Source: Neoceratodus forsteri | Taxonomy: Eukaryota; Chordata; Ceratodontiformes; Ceratodontidae | DNA length: 64,000 nt | Assembly (NCBI GenBank): GCA_016271365.2 | Contig: CM028132.1 | Span: 1,182,513,001 to 1,182,577,000 of the forward strand | Reading direction: 5' to 3' | Part shown: piece after piece, positions 9,643-20,606 of the stretch | Layout of the letters: each line of letters begins with the position of its first letter | How positions within the stretch are numbered: the first letter of the stretch is position 1 | The notes under the pieces: model-generated | Seen by the model: only the letters and a program-made list of their open reading frames with translations | Databases searched by the model: none | What the model was told of the DNA's origin: nothing | Program-made: the position numbers and the translations under genes

Positions 9643-11639
9643 GAAAAAGGGTTACATGTGGCATTTCAATGTAATATTTAAAAATAAAAAAATATAAAAA
9701 GTTTAGTACAAATCAATTTAAAGTCATTTTAATGGCAAAGTAGTTACTTTACTGGCATACTTGCCAGTAGAGGACACTGCAACATTTAAGATGCTGGTGG
9801 TGCTGCTTCCAGTAGTGCACTGTTTTGTTGAGAATGTTTTTTTTTTTTCTTCCTTTTGTTGTTACGTAAGCAGTTTCCATAATTTTCGGCTTGCCACTTA
9901 TTTTTTTTTTTCAATGACTGTCTGTTGGAAACACAATTAGAACATGTGGCAGCTGTGTTTGGCCACAATGGTGTGCTTGGGATGGCAGGGTGGCTTAGCC
10001 GAAACTGGGAGTAACAATGCTGTTACTTAGGAAAGCGATCGGATGGCAGAATCTGAAGCACAAGTAACAATTGGGATGATGGCAGAGTGAGTGGCCGACT
10101 CACAGAAGATGCACTGTACACTTAATTTTCATTGTCCTACCACCACCCTGAATTGCAATCCATTTTCATTTTAATTGCTCTCTGCCTCTCCTGTACAAGT
10201 AGCTGTCCTGTTTCCAGAAGTAACTGTTTTTAAAGCGTGGTCAGACATATACCGTAGTTGGTCAGTTGGCAGCAGTTTTAAAATTATCAGAGTGCGAGTG
10301 ACTGCGATATTTATTGTATCTGTCTGTGGTATCTATCTGTCTGTCTGTCAGTGTGTCTGTCTACTAATTTTTTGTCTGTGAACTGAAAACAAAAAATAAC
10401 TACACATGTTGAACTGCTCTGTGTGTGGAGGGGTTGTGGGATAACAGATGGACCAGACATCAAACTTTAGGTTCAACACACAACCTGTGTGTGATGTTTA
10501 TTTAAAACACAGACGATAACCTTCAGCAGCAGCATATTCCGTCTTCAGTACATCAGTTTGCTGCAACAGACTATGCATGTTCCTTCTCTGCACTTAGTCA
10601 GCACCCACTGATCTAACTTTTCAGTTGAGATTCAGCTTCCCCTATGTGTATCTTGTTTGTTTGGGTGATGGGAGCTCAAATAATAAAACAAAGAACCTCA
10701 GTGCAGAAGCACTGATGCAAGAGCTACCACAAAGGGCATTGGCAATTAACCAAGTTTCAAAGAAACACAACGTCGCACATACTCCCTAAATGTAAAGCAT
10801 CATGGGATGTATATGCAAATCACCATGAAATTTCAGACTGGCTCAGTTTACAGCAGGAATGCATGGTACCAAATGGGCTCTCAATCTCCAATGTACATGC
10901 ATTTAACAACACAACAGGGGGGTTTCTGATATCTCTACCCCAGTAACTTAATTTCTATAATACAGTCACTTAGTACTTTTTACCTTTATCAAAAAATGTA
11001 ATGCCATGATATTTTCAACATTCACTGGTTTCATATACATAATGTACATACATCAAGGTATTTTATGACATAGTGCCATTGCATACTAATTGCAACAACG
11101 AGGAACACAGCTTGTTGTTTTACACCAGCTCAGAGGTCACAACAGTAACCTTCCTGTATGAGGACCTGAGAGGGAAAAGGAAAATTGTAGAGGACACTAT
11201 AGCATAGTCAAGAACGGGAAGGGGGGTGCCCAGAGATGGCCAATCTTTTGGACTAGAAATTGTAAAGGATAGATTAGGCTAAGAAATAGAAGAACTGTTG
11301 CAACAGATGTAAGAAAAGATCAGTTCTCAAGAGTGGCAGGATCTCCCTGTCACACTGTGCATATCCAAGATGCTGACATGTGAACATTTGACAGGGTACT
11401 GGATTTCTCAGATAATACTAACCTTGCGGAATGCCCAGCTTTGAATCCTGTATTTTGATTGGGTCAGTAGTTGTCCTTAGCTTACTGGTATTGGACCATT
11501 AATGTGAAAAGAATGCAGAGGCTTTTCCTTGCATTCAAACAAGAAAAAAAGCACACTGGGATAGTGGTGCTCATGGCAAAAAGCCAGAACAACACAAACT
11601 GGAAGCCAGGCACTCACAAAACCAATTATTCTAGACACT
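9643..11639. other. Unannotated spacer with a TCTG microsatellite
   Basis: No gene or clear mobile element was recognised. A TCTG-rich simple repeat lies at about 10317-10378, and T-runs occur at 9837-9850 and 9901-9912. A 'ggtggcttagccgaaactggg' stretch near 9990 is faintly like a tRNA-derived SINE head, but box B is not convincing. Confidence 0.5.
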
Positions 11640-12245
11640 GCAGCTTATGAAAAAATACGAATGTGCCAGCAGAAACAGACCACCCGGTCTATCTAAGTCT
11701 GCACGAGTGTGCAGTTAGCACTCAGCTTGCAGCTGCCCTACCCTCCCTCCCTTTGTCACCCCACTTCCACCCCCCACCCTCACTCTCCCCTGTTCCCTGT
11801 CCCATGCCCTTTAAAGCTGTTCACAGATTTACATGATACTACCCATTCTGGTAGTGCGTTCCATTTTGCTACCACCCTCTGTGAAATAGTGTCTCCTCAT
11901 TTCCTCCTAAATCCCCCCCCATTCTTAGCCCGTGCCCCCTGGTGTCCCTCCCCTCCTTAGCTTAAAGACCCCATCTGCCCCATCCTTACTGATTCCCCTC
12001 AGATACTTCAATGTCTCTATCATGTCCCCCCTGTCCCTTCTATCCTCCAGGGTGTACATATTCAGGTCTCCCAGCCTGCTCTCATAGTCTCTCCCCTCCG
12101 TTCCACATATCATCTTCGTGGCCTTCCTCTGCACACCTCCCCCAGTAGCCTGATATCATGCTTCAGGTATGGCCTCCAAAACTGCACACAATACTCCCAA
12201 GTATGGCATTATCAATGACCTGTAGAGGGGCAAGATCACCTCTCT

Positions 12246-12977
12246 TCACCTGGATGAAAACCCCCTTACTATGCACCCCAGCATTTTCTTTGCTTTTGCA
12301 GCCACTTTTCTGCACTGGGCAGTGCTGTTCACGGTCCCTGTTACCATTACCCCAAGGTCCTTCTCCTCCTCAGTGATCCCCAGCTTAACCCCCCCTAGCC
12401 AGTATTCTCTCCTTGGGTTCTTTGCCCCGAAGTGCATAACCTTACACTTCTTTGCATTGAACTGCAGCTGCCACCTCTCTGACCACTCCTCTAGCTTGCT
12501 TAGCTCCCCCTGCAGCTGCTTCCATCCTTCCCCTCCATCCACCACTGCTCCCGTTTTGGTGTCGTCTGTGAACAGACTTACTTTGCTCACCACCCTGTGC
12601 ACAATGTGTGACATGAAGAGCCCAGATAATACTGGTCCCAGCACAGAGCCCTGTGGCACCCCGCTCATCACCGGCCATGGAGTTGAGCGCTCCCCTGCCA
12701 CCACTATCCGTTGCAGCCTCCCACTCAGCCAGCTTGTAATCCAGTTCATCATTTTTGCCCCTACCCCTACACCAGTTAGTTTCCCCCTTAGCCACCCATG
12801 AGGCACTGAATCGAAGGCCTTGCTGAAGTCCAAGTAAAGAACATCCACCGCATGACCCTCATCCAGCGTACCTGTCACCCAGTCATAATATTGCATCAGG
12901 TTGGTTTGACAAGACTTCCCCGAAATGAACCCATGCTGCCTCACATCCTGGAGGCCGTTGTCCTCCAGGTACGACAC
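12246..12977 (-). pseudogene. CR1 reverse transcriptase core
   Basis: A 243-codon open stretch has recognisable RT blocks: QHGFISGKSCQTNLMQYYDWV, LYLDFSKAFDSVPHGWL, SGVPQGSVLGPVLSGLFM, LFTDDTKTG (catalytic box FTDD in place of FADD, both Asp retained, at 12558-12572) and LQFNAKKCKVMHFG. It continues into the thumb region ('EEKDLGVMVTGTVN'). The open frame begins at an internal Met and is separated from upstream EN by frameshifts at about 13000 and 13450. It is the RT with the most intact active site among the type B copies, yet non-functional as a gene. Confidence 0.85.
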
Positions 12978-13101
12978 CAGTCATTCATTTAGTATCGTTT
13001 TCCATGGGTTTGCACACTATGGATGTGAGACTTACCGGACGATTATTACCTGGTTCATCCCTTGGCCCGCTCTTGTGTAATGGCAGTACATGTGCCATCC
13101 T

Positions 13102-13446
13102 TCAGTCCAGTGGTACACATCCCGACTCCATTGAGGTACTGTACAGATCTGCCAGCGACTCTACCAACACCTCTGCCATCTCCCTCAGCACCCTGGGGTG
13201 GATACCATCTGGCTCTGGTGCCTTGTTTACCCTCAGTGCCCTTAGTCCCTCTAGTACTCTACCTCCCTCAATTCTTCCATCTTTTGCCTCCTCTCCCCCC
13301 GTCCCCACCTTCCCAGCCCATGGTGGTAGCAGTCCCCTCCCCCTTTCTTCCGTGAACACTGAGCAAAAGTATTCATTCAGTGCTTCCACCTGTTCCTCCC
13401 CATCCACTCCCCACCCTTTTTTATCCTCACTATTGTCTTCTTGCAC
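13102..13446 (-). pseudogene. CR1 ORF2 linker and start of RT
   Basis: The sequence encodes 'LNEYFCSVFTEE', 'LRVNKAPEPDGIHPRVLREM' and 'ESLADLYSTSMESGCVPLD'. These are the finger-region blocks that precede the RT core in CR1 (the usual KAPGPDGI is here KAPEPDGI). It belongs to the same minus-strand copy as the RT core at 12246-12977, out of frame with it. Confidence 0.8.
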
Positions 13447-13857
13447 TTCCTTTTCTTCCTGATGTATCTGAAAAATTCCCCTCCCCCATTAATTCCATGC
13501 ACTAATCACAGCTCCCCCTGGGCCTTGGCTTCTCTCACTTTTCTGGTCACCTCCCTGGACCATCTTGCATACTCCTCCCTGTCCCCTTCCTTCCCCGTCC
13601 TCCTATACCTCTGATATGCCTCTCATTTTGCCCTCACCACCTCCACTACCTCGCTGTTCAACCAGCATGGTTTTCTTGCTCTGCTCCTCTTACTCTGTGT
13701 CTTGGTGCAGGCTCCCGTTGCCTCTGTAATCCCGTTTAATAATATCCCATTTCTGCTTTGTGTCCATCTCCTGCCTTATGCCCTCCAGTTTCCCTTTCAG
13801 TACTTCCCACATCCTCCCAAAGTCCACCCCCCTGAAGTTTACCACTCGGGTTACTGA

Positions 13858-14568
13858 TTACTCTGGCTTCCTGCACATGGTGCTATTAAACCACACTGTT
13901 TGGTGATCGCTCTCGGCTAGTGGGTCCTCCACCCTTATTTCCCTTACTGTCTTCCCATTTGACAACACCAGATCTAAAGTGTTCTTTAGCCTAGTAGATA
14001 CACTGACCAACTGTGCCAGGAGACCCTCCTGGATTGCGTCCAGGAGCACTTGCTCCATAGCGCTGGAGGTGACCGGAATGCTCCAGTTAACCCCCTGCAA
14101 GTTGAAATCCCTCACGATGACCTTTTCTACATACCTTTCTGATTTGTCCTGCTAATTCCCTGTCAGGCTCCTCAGACTGGGACGGCGGCCTGTATACCAC
14201 CCCAAACCTCAGTTTCCTACCCCTTGAGTCTAGGAGCTGCAGTCAGATTGCCTACGTTCTCCTTTCCTCCCCCTCGTCCCTTGTGCATTTGATCCCGTCC
14301 CTCACGTAGACTGGCACCCCACCCCACCCTCCTTATGGTCCTTCCTTTATAATTTGTACCCTAGGATTGCCAGATTCCACTCCTGGTGCTCAGTTGCCCA
14401 CATTTCCATGATAGCTGCAGTATCCACCCTCCACACTGCCAAGAGTGCCTGTAGCTCAGTTGATTTGTTACCTAAGCTTCTCGTATTCAGCGAGACCACC
14501 CTCCATCCTTCCCCTTTCCCTTCATTGCGCTCTATCTCCTCCCTTCTACTCCCTCCCTTTTCGGCCAC
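13858..14568 (-). pseudogene. CR1 apurinic-like endonuclease remnants
   Basis: Two open pieces cover the ends of the EN domain. The N-terminal piece (14347-14568) has VVSLNTRSLGNKSTELQALL and a changed AIMEMW where AITETW is usual, so the metal-binding Glu region is altered. The C-terminal piece (13858-14115) has MRDFNLQGVNW (GDFN box altered to RDFN) and DPLAESDHQTVWF (SDH box kept). The middle is frameshifted. In an active CR1 this domain nicks the target DNA to prime reverse transcription. Confidence 0.8.
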
Positions 14569-14700
14569 CCCGAGTCCTTCACTGTTAGCCTGAGGGTAGG
14601 CTGTGACGCCACTCTATTGGATCCCTGCTTACCTGCTGTCCACTTGCCACCCCCCATCTAGTTGAAATCCACCTTTGTCGCAATATACCTCCCTATTCTT

Positions 14701-14885
14701 TGTTTTAATACTTCCTTCCCCTCCCCACTCAGGTGCAGCCTATCCCTTGCAAACATATTGTTATTTTCTCAGGTACTGCCCCAGCCGCCCACAGCCCCAT
14801 ACCCCTTAGTTCGACACCATTCTACCAACCATGCGTTCAGCACCCCAATCCTCTCCTTTCTCACTGTGCTTGTGCAGGGTACTGG
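14701..14885 (-). pseudogene. CR1 ORF1 esterase C-terminus, copy 1
   Basis: On the minus strand the segment reads like the end of the SGNH/GDSL-type esterase found in CR1 ORF1: 'LPVPCTSTVRKERI', 'LNAWLVEWCRTKGYG' and 'RDRLHLSGEG', the last holding the DxLH catalytic block. It is nearly repeated at 15207-15393, so the ORF1 end is duplicated in tandem with about 320 bp of unrelated sequence between. Confidence 0.7.
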
Positions 14886-15206
14886 GAGTGTGACGCTTGG
14901 CCAGCTGGTTATGATTGTTCTATGATATTTGTCATATAGAATGTGGTATGTGAGTGTCTCACATGAGACATCCTGTGCTCCTGGGTGACAACCCCCCAAC
15001 CAGGTTTTAGTGAGAATAACGGGATATATTAAACCAGGAGGTCTCTGTAATGTAATTAACTTCCTTGAGAAGTTGCATTTTATAGCTTTTTTATGACCTG
15101 CCTCTGAAGCTGGGAAACTAAAATATACATTTTATGACTTCAGATAAGCTGATTCCTGTGAAGCTGTATTGCACCTAAGTGAGGTATGGCAGAGTTGTAC
15201 TCTTTG

Positions 15207-15393
15207 CTTTAATACCTCCTTCCCCTTCCCACTCAGGTGCAGCCTGTCCCTTGCAAACAGATTGTTATTATCCCAGGTACTGCCCCAGCCACCTACAACC
15301 CCCATACCCCTTAGTTCAACACCATTCTACCAACCGTGCATTCAACACCTCAGTCCTCTCCTTTCTCACTGTGCTTGTGCAGGGTAGTGGGAG
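15207..15393 (-). pseudogene. CR1 ORF1 esterase C-terminus, copy 2
   Basis: Second copy of the segment at 14701-14885, same strand, with the same blocks (PCTSTVRKER, RDRLHLSG) and about 10% substitutions by eye. It could be a local tandem duplication or the remains of a second truncated CR1 insertion. It ends just before the L2 3' tail at about 15418. Confidence 0.7.
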
Positions 15394-15417
15394 CACCTCC
15401 GAGAAGGCCAAAGAAGC

Positions 15418-16395
15418 AAAGCAAACTTTATTTATATAGCACCTTTCTTAAACCAAGACGCTTTACAAATTAATTACAGTGAGACATATAGATTAAAATA
15501 AAATTACAAATATATAAAATTAATTAAAATCATCTGGGAAGGCCATCTGAAAAAGATAAGTCTTAAATTCTGAATTGAATCTCTCGACGATCAGGAATTC
15601 TGTCAACTGACGAGGTACAGAATTCCACAGGGTGGGGGCCGCAAAGGAAAAAGCATGAGCACCAGATGTTTTCAAGCATACTAGCAGTCCCTTGTCAGTG
15701 GATCGGAGAGGGCAGAGGGAGCGGTAGGGAGTCGAGAGATCTTGCAGGTATCTGGGTCCCAGTTCATGTAGGGCTTTGAAGGTCAGAAGACCGACCTTAA
15801 AGGTGATCCACCACTGAACAGGCAGCCAGTGCAGTCCGCACAGCACAGGTATAATATGGCTGGTCCTAGATGTACCAGTCAATAGCCTGGCTGTCACGTT
15901 CTGCACTAGCTGCAAGCAGCAGATATCAACCCCAGGAAGCCCTAGGTAGCGGGCATTGTAATAGTTGAGGCGGGTAGTGACGAAGGCATGGACCAATGTT
16001 GGAAGGTCATCCAGAGGAACCAGGTTCAATTGGGTGATGTTCCTCAGATTGTAAAAAGAGGATTTAACAACTGCACACTCCTGAGATTTCAGGGTGAAGC
16101 CGTCATCAAAAATAACACCCAAGTTACGCACCTGGTTGGAGGTAGTAAGCTGGACGCCGTCAAGCCGTATGCCCGATGCCTGCCCAGCCCCCAGACCCGC
16201 CCCCGGACAACCATGGTTCACAACCAACACTTCAGTCTTGTCCGGATTCAGTCTCAGCCAGCTCGTGCTCATCCAGTCCTTGATCTCAGCGAGACAGTTG
16301 TTAAACACAGAGACTGCATCCCCCTGTTTGGGTAGAAAGGACAGATACAGTTGAGTATCATCTGCATAGCTGTGAAAACTGAAACCGTATCATCT
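15418..16395 (-). mobile_element. L2-like LINE, 3' part
   Basis: Read leftward, this 5'-truncated L2-like LINE starts at the RT catalytic box: YADDT is encoded at 16355-16369 just upstream of the open stretch. It runs through the C-terminal domain to a 3' UTR of about 100 bp. The 3' end, on the plus strand 'ttatttatatagcacctttc...gctttacaa', is the tail type shared by L2 LINEs and many tRNA SINEs. It resembles the tail of the SINE at 56868-57318. Confidence 0.85.
15520..16308 (-). pseudogene. L2-like RT C-terminal domain
   Basis: A 262-codon open stretch matches the region after the RT active site in L2-type LINEs: WMSTSWLRLNPDKTEVLVV, RNLGVIFDDGFTLKSQ, LVHAFVTTRLNYYNARYLGL, LQLVQNVTARLLTGTSRTSHI, LHWLPVQWWITFKVGLLTFKALHEL and FAAPTLWNSVPRQL. 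The piece is open but 5'-truncated, so it is a remnant and not a gene. Confidence 0.85.
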
Positions 16396-16399
16396 AATG

Positions 16400-16673
16400 A
16401 TATCTCCTAATTGACTGATTGATAAAAGCTTTATTTTTATACAGGTAATTTTGTTGGGGAGAAAACCCCATTTACAACAAATTCCTGTGTTTTTTTTGGT
16501 TTTTTTTATAAAAGGTTAAACATTATTTAACAACAGGACAATACAAAAAATCATAACATACTTGACAAAACTACATAATTAATACATACATCAGACATAC
16601 AAACAAAATCTGATATACCATACAAAATTATCTAGAAACAGTGACATTGAACCTTCAAAAAATTATGCAACTT
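16400..16673 (-). mobile_element. LINE-A (L2-like) 3' UTR, left part of a split element
   Basis: A-rich 3' UTR of a minus-strand LINE: on the plus strand it begins 'gattgataaaagctttattt' and continues AT-rich. It is cut at 16673 by the L1/Tx1 element and resumes at 20607 after a 17-bp target duplication (16657-16673 and 20590-20606, one mismatch). The tail resembles that at about 52845. Confidence 0.7.
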
Positions 16674-16840
16674 GGGGGGCGCTAGAGAGCCATCTTCTAG
16701 GAAGGAAGCACCTTCAAGAGCTCCTCCGTGTATAGGCAAATATAATATAAAAACAGCGAGATAATACTATTTAGTCAACAAACTGACACCAAATTTGGAC
16801 TCCTGAAATCACCGAGAGTCTAACGATACCAGCCTTAAAG

Positions 16841-17176
16841 ATGGTTCGTCAAAAGGCTCAGCAGCAGGGACCGATGAAAGACTCTCAGCAGCAGGGCACA
16901 AATAAGGCCACGGCATCAGCATGCAGTGGGGGAGGCGAGAGCCACAACTTCATCAGAACCTCCTTGGAAAGCAATGCTGGAATCAATGAAGGCAATGGAC
17001 ACAAAGATAGAAAAAACCCTGGCTAAGCTTGAGTCCCACGACGTTGCCATAAAATCACTAACAGGATCAGTAGCCGAAGCAGAGAAATGCAATACAACCA
17101 CAATGGCAACAGTGGCCAACCTAACTCAGGAGAACTCACAGCTCAGAAGTAGACTGGAAGCCATAGAAAATTTATT
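16841..17176 (+). pseudogene. L1/Tx1-like ORF1 protein, N-terminal part
   Basis: It starts at an ATG ('MVRQKAQQQGPMKDSQ'), with one frame change near 16926. The second frame encodes 'MKAMDTKIEKTLAKLESHDV' and 'VANLTQENSQLRSRLEAIEN', a heptad-rich coiled coil like the trimerisation segment of L1/Tx1 ORF1 proteins just before the RRM domain. The reading frame is cut exactly where RRM would begin by the tail of LINE-B at about 17177. The protein family binds element RNA. Confidence 0.65.
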
Positions 17177-17605
17177 TGTTTATTTATTAAATTTTGGTGA
17201 CCGGGGTAGGCCCACTGAGCCCCAAAGGTCCCTTTTTCAGGGGCGACCCAGGCTAACAATACTAGTTACTATATAAGAATGAACAAGGACATAAGGAACA
17301 TGTGAGGCATTGTGAGTTACGTCATGAAGTGGTTACAGTAAAGAAAAATAGTGGATACAGGCATGGTAAAAGAAAAGCAGTGGATACAGGCATGGCTTAC
17401 AGGCATGGAAAAAAGAAAAGCAGTGGATGCAGGCATGGGTACAGGCATGGTTATCATCATGACATGTAAGCAATTGGTAGTACTTTGCATATAGTTTATT
17501 CAGGGGTTACATATGGCCTCTGGCAAGCAGTCTGTATAAGGCAGGTAGTAGGAAGGTTAAGCTAGGAGATGGGAGTTGGAGAGGAGGGGGAGTACCTTAG
17601 GAGCT

Positions 17606-18628
17606 TTAAGTGCCATGACAGTGGCATGCACTTGAGGTCAGCAGACGGAACTTAAGCCTGGTGCGGAAGTTCATGAGTGAGGAGGAGGCCTGGACCTGGG
17701 GAGGGAGCTTGTTCCATTGGCAGGCTGCTTGGGAGGAAAAGGATCTTCCGCCAGCATTTGTCCTTACCCTAGGGACTTCTAATAGCGTTCTATCTGAGGT
17801 CCTTAGGTTCCTTAGGTTGTGTTTGAGGGTTATGGTCCCGGCAATGCTTGGCGGAGCGTGGGGTTTGAGAAGCTTGTAGGCCTGGACAAGCAAGCAGTGT
17901 TGGAGGCGGGCGACCAATGTGGGCCAACGAAGATTGGCCAAAGTGTCACAGTGGTGACATCTCAGGTGGTCTAAGGTTGCGAAACAAGCTATTTTATTAT
18001 ATAGGGTTTGCATCCTGGTAATCTCTTGTTTAGCCATGTCCTGTATAATAGGGGCCGCAAAGCTCAGGTTGGGTAGAAGGATGCTGGTAGCTATGGAGAG
18101 CCTGGCTTCAGGGATGAGTTGGTCACTGAGTCGGTACAGGGTGCCAAGTTTCCGATGTAGGGTCCTGGTGACCTGGTCCACGTGTTCCTTGTATGTGATA
18201 TTCTGATCCAACGTGTGGCCTAAGTATTTAAGGGAGGAGACTACATTAATAGCTTTACCAGAGAGTGAGGTTAAGGAGAGGGATGAGGACCTGTCAAATC
18301 CCAGGGATCTTGGCCCGAATAGCATTGCCTTGGTTTTGTCAGCATTTAGTACCATTCTCTTACATAGCCAAGTCTCTAGTGAAGTGAGATCCTTTTGGAG
18401 TAGAGGGCCTAGGGCAACCACATCATGCAGGGGTCGGAAGATGACAGTATCATCAGCGTACTGCACAACCGAGCTCTCCCCACAGTGGGTACGCAGGTCG
18501 TTGGTAAACAAGGAAAACAGAAGGGGGCCTAGAATTGAGCCCTGAGGTACACTCTGGTTTAGGGGTAGTAGGTCAGACATGGTCCTTTCCATGAGACCTC
18601 TGTGCCCTGCCTGATAAGTAGCTCCCAA
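17606..18628 (-). pseudogene. LINE-B reverse transcriptase core and C-terminus
   Basis: A 340-codon open stretch contains SVPQGSILGPLLFSLFTNDL, VVQYADDTVIF (intact YADD, at 18447-18460), LETWLCKRMVLNADKTKAML, SLKYLGHTLDQNI and a long C-terminal domain with 'LSFAAPIIQDMAKQEI', 'DHLRCHHCDTLANLRWPTL' and 'WNKLPPQVQASSSL'. It overlaps the upstream RT piece in another frame, so a frameshift near 18600-18650 splits the gene. It is the most complete RT catalytic core in the window. Confidence 0.85.
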
Positions 18629-19287
18629 ACCACTTCAGGGCATGATTGTCTAGGGCTATATTTTGCAGCTTCTGTAGCAGCAAGTTGTGGCTCGATGTAG
18701 GTTGAATGCCTTGATAAGTCTATAAAGACTGCACCAATGGGTATCCCTTTGTCCATTGCCCTGAGAACTTCATCCGTGAAGTTAATGAGGGCAGTGTCAG
18801 TACCCTGGTTTGTTCTAAATCCATGTTGGAAGGGGGCAAGGAGCTGATGAGCTTCCAGGTAGTCCCTGAGTTTATTGTAGATGACTCTTTCTTGCATCTT
18901 AGCAAGTGAGCAGAGGAGGGAGGTGGGCCTGTAGTTATTGAGTTTTTCCCTGAGCCCCCGTTTGTGAATAGGGACAACACTGGCATGTTTCCACAGGTCA
19001 GGTACTGCTCCTTCCCTCAGTGATCGATTGAGGAGCATGGTTATAGGCCAGGCTAAGGAGGTAGCTCCTGCCTTGAGTAGCCGAGGGTTGATACCGTCAG
19101 GTTCCCCTGACCCTTTCGGTTTCAGGTTCCTTAGGAGGTTTAGTACTTTAGTGCATTTAGCCAGTCTCAGGTGAAATGGGGGTCTTTCTATGTGAGGTGG
19201 TTCATCTGAGGTAGGGGGGAGAGTCTGGGGAGACAGGCAGGTCTTGTAGGCCTCGAGGTCTGAGAAGTGCCTGTTAAGGGCAGCCAA
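18559..19287 (-). pseudogene. LINE-B reverse transcriptase fingers
   Basis: This open stretch encodes 'LKPKGSGEPDGINPRLLKAG', 'PDLWKHASVVPIHKRGLREK', 'NNYRPTSLLCSLAKMQERV', 'FQHGFRTNQGTDTAL' and 'IGAVFIDLSRHSTYI'. The block normally reading FIDLSKAFD breaks off after FIDLS because of a frameshift, losing the in-frame first catalytic Asp context. It belongs with the core at 17606-18628. Confidence 0.85.
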
Positions 19288-19504
19288 TATTTGAGAAGGG
19301 TCAGTTGAGATGAGATCAGATCGGGGAATATGTGAGTAGTCGGGGTTCTGGAAGGTCTGGAGGGAAAAGATCTCCTGCTTTTCTTAACATCTTGGCTATC
19401 AGAGCATATAAAGATTTCTGCAGAGTTTGAGTGGTCTACACTGAAGGAAAGCTTATCGCGTCAGTCAACGAGTGAAGCTGACAGGCAAACCGCAGCCCCG
19501 TACT

Positions 19505-19850
19505 ATACTTCTGCGCACTTCATGCTCTCATCTCTGCTGTGAGAGACAGTTATCCACTAGAAATAAACGCTTCAGACATTAAACTATACCCGGACCTCTC
19601 ATACCAGACGAGAGCCCGCCGGAAGAGTTTTGACACGATCCGTCATTGACTAAGAGCACTCGGCATAATCCACTCATTTTTGCTTCCTGCCAGGTTGAGG
19701 ATAGTATACGGGGGGAAGATGTAGAATTTCAATAACCCCACAGGTGCCGGGCGCTGGGTGGAGAAAGTCGAGGAAGAATTTGCAAGTCGCAAGAATGCAC
19801 CAGACCCTCGTCTCTTGGATTCAGACTTGGAAGATTGAGCTGAACTGTTT
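19505..19850 (+). pseudogene. L1/Tx1-like ORF1 protein, C-terminal part
   Basis: In one frame the region reads 'VRDSYPLEINASDIKLYPDL', then 'SYQTRARRKSFDTIR', then 'LLPARLRIVYGG' followed by an 'NFNNP' stretch. This resembles the C-terminal domain of L1/Tx1 ORF1 proteins (a 'FFPDLS...RR' block, then 'LLFPARLRV', then 'FDDP'). Stops and a frame change occur. The RRM between the coiled coil and this domain is mostly missing, lost with or before the LINE-B insertion. Confidence 0.55.
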
Positions 19851-20589
19851 GGGAATCAAGACAGTAAGAGATTTGTGCAGAGAGTCTCTTAGAAATTGTT
19901 AAAATAAGCTGGACTTAAATGCTCTCATGGGAGTAGTATAAGTACTGGGAGATAACAGTAGCCTAGTTGATTCTACATTTGGTTATAAGTTGATCTTCCT
20001 AAATGTTAGAGTAAATACATCAAATTCTTTAGAATTTGGGCTCCGGGGGGAGCGAGGGATGAATCATCTGAAGGCTCGGTTTACTAAAGCTGCACATTTT
20101 CTTCTGTTTCAGTTGGTTATTTAGGGGAATGCCGTTTGGCACTACGGTTTAATAGAAATAATGTTTAGAACTGTTAAAGTTAGATACTATCGCATCTCTT
20201 GCCGTCTGATGCCTATGTTGGCTGGGGTTTGGAAGCTGTTTTTTGATGCCTTATTACATTAGAGGAATGTTCTATAGAGAGCTACATTTTTTTTTTTTTT
20301 TTCACCTATTATTACCAGGTTAAACAGCAATCCAGTTATTGTGTTATATTTTCTAATATCACTTCCTAGGATTTACCTTTTCCCTTTGAAGAGGCTGGCA
20401 ATGTATTAGAACATCTCAGGTTTGAACTACTTTAAGGAACTCCCATGTCCTTTTGTACAAGAATGCAGGGTTTCTGTACTACTGTTTACTAACTATACCT
20501 AAAATACCTAAAATGTAATACCTTGTATGAGGAATATATTTGTCAATTGTTTGTTGATGAAACTCTAATAAACCTAAAGTACAAAAAAA
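19851..20589 (+). other. L1/Tx1 element 3' region without ORF2
   Basis: About 740 bp from the ORF1 end to the poly(A) run, with a T-run at 20286-20301. I see no endonuclease or RT coding. The end ('gatgaaactctaataaacct' then A-run) looks like an L1-type 3' terminus. Confidence 0.5.
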
Positions 20590-20606
20590 AAAAAATTATG
20601 CATCTT

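Larger units (their letters stand above)
11640..15400 (-). mobile_element. CR1 type B LINE, long decayed copy
   Basis: Reading leftward, this copy runs from the ORF1 esterase tail (15393-14701, duplicated) through the endonuclease (EN; about 14570-13860), the RT linker (13446-13102), RT core (12977-12246) and C-terminal region (12134-11925) to a type B 3' tail at about 11640-11700. It covers nearly the whole CR1 ORF2 in the expected order but is broken by several frameshifts and stops. Only the far 5' part of ORF1 is missing. It sits immediately beside a minus-strand L2 copy. Confidence 0.85.
17177..19385 (-). mobile_element. LINE-B, non-LTR element inside the L1/Tx1 copy
   Basis: Read leftward this holds RT fingers (19287-18559), RT core plus C-terminal domain (18628-17606) and a 3' UTR ending in a (TAAA)-like tail at 17177-17205. 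The tail block ('gggtcgccc', 'aaaaagggac', 'cagtgggcct') is shared with the fragment at 31400-31475 and, more weakly, 34370-34440. The whole element lies between the two ORF1 halves of the L1/Tx1 copy, so it inserted later. The EN domain is absent (5' truncation). It appears to be the same family as LINE-E at 61.4-64 kb. Confidence 0.85.
16674..20589 (+). mobile_element. L1/Tx1-type element, ORF1-only, interrupted
   Basis: The 5' end is G-rich (GGGGGGCGCTAGAGAGCC), the 3' end has a polyadenylation-like AATAAA and a run of A (20582-20594), and both flanks carry 'aaaaaattatgcaactt' or a one-base variant. That is a classic L1-style target-site duplication. Inside are an ORF1 N-terminal coiled-coil region (16841-17176), a foreign minus-strand LINE (17177-19385) and the ORF1 C-terminal region (about 19505-19850), then about 700 bp to the poly(A). 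No ORF2 endonuclease or RT is seen. This would be an ORF1-only derivative, comparable in layout to mammalian HAL1. Clade placement as L1/Tx1 is by ORF1 resemblance. Confidence 0.75.

Noticed and set aside
17606..18628. Intact, active reverse transcriptase gene
   Set aside because: YADD is intact, but the upstream RT fingers are in another frame, the endonuclease is missing and the element is 5'-truncated.
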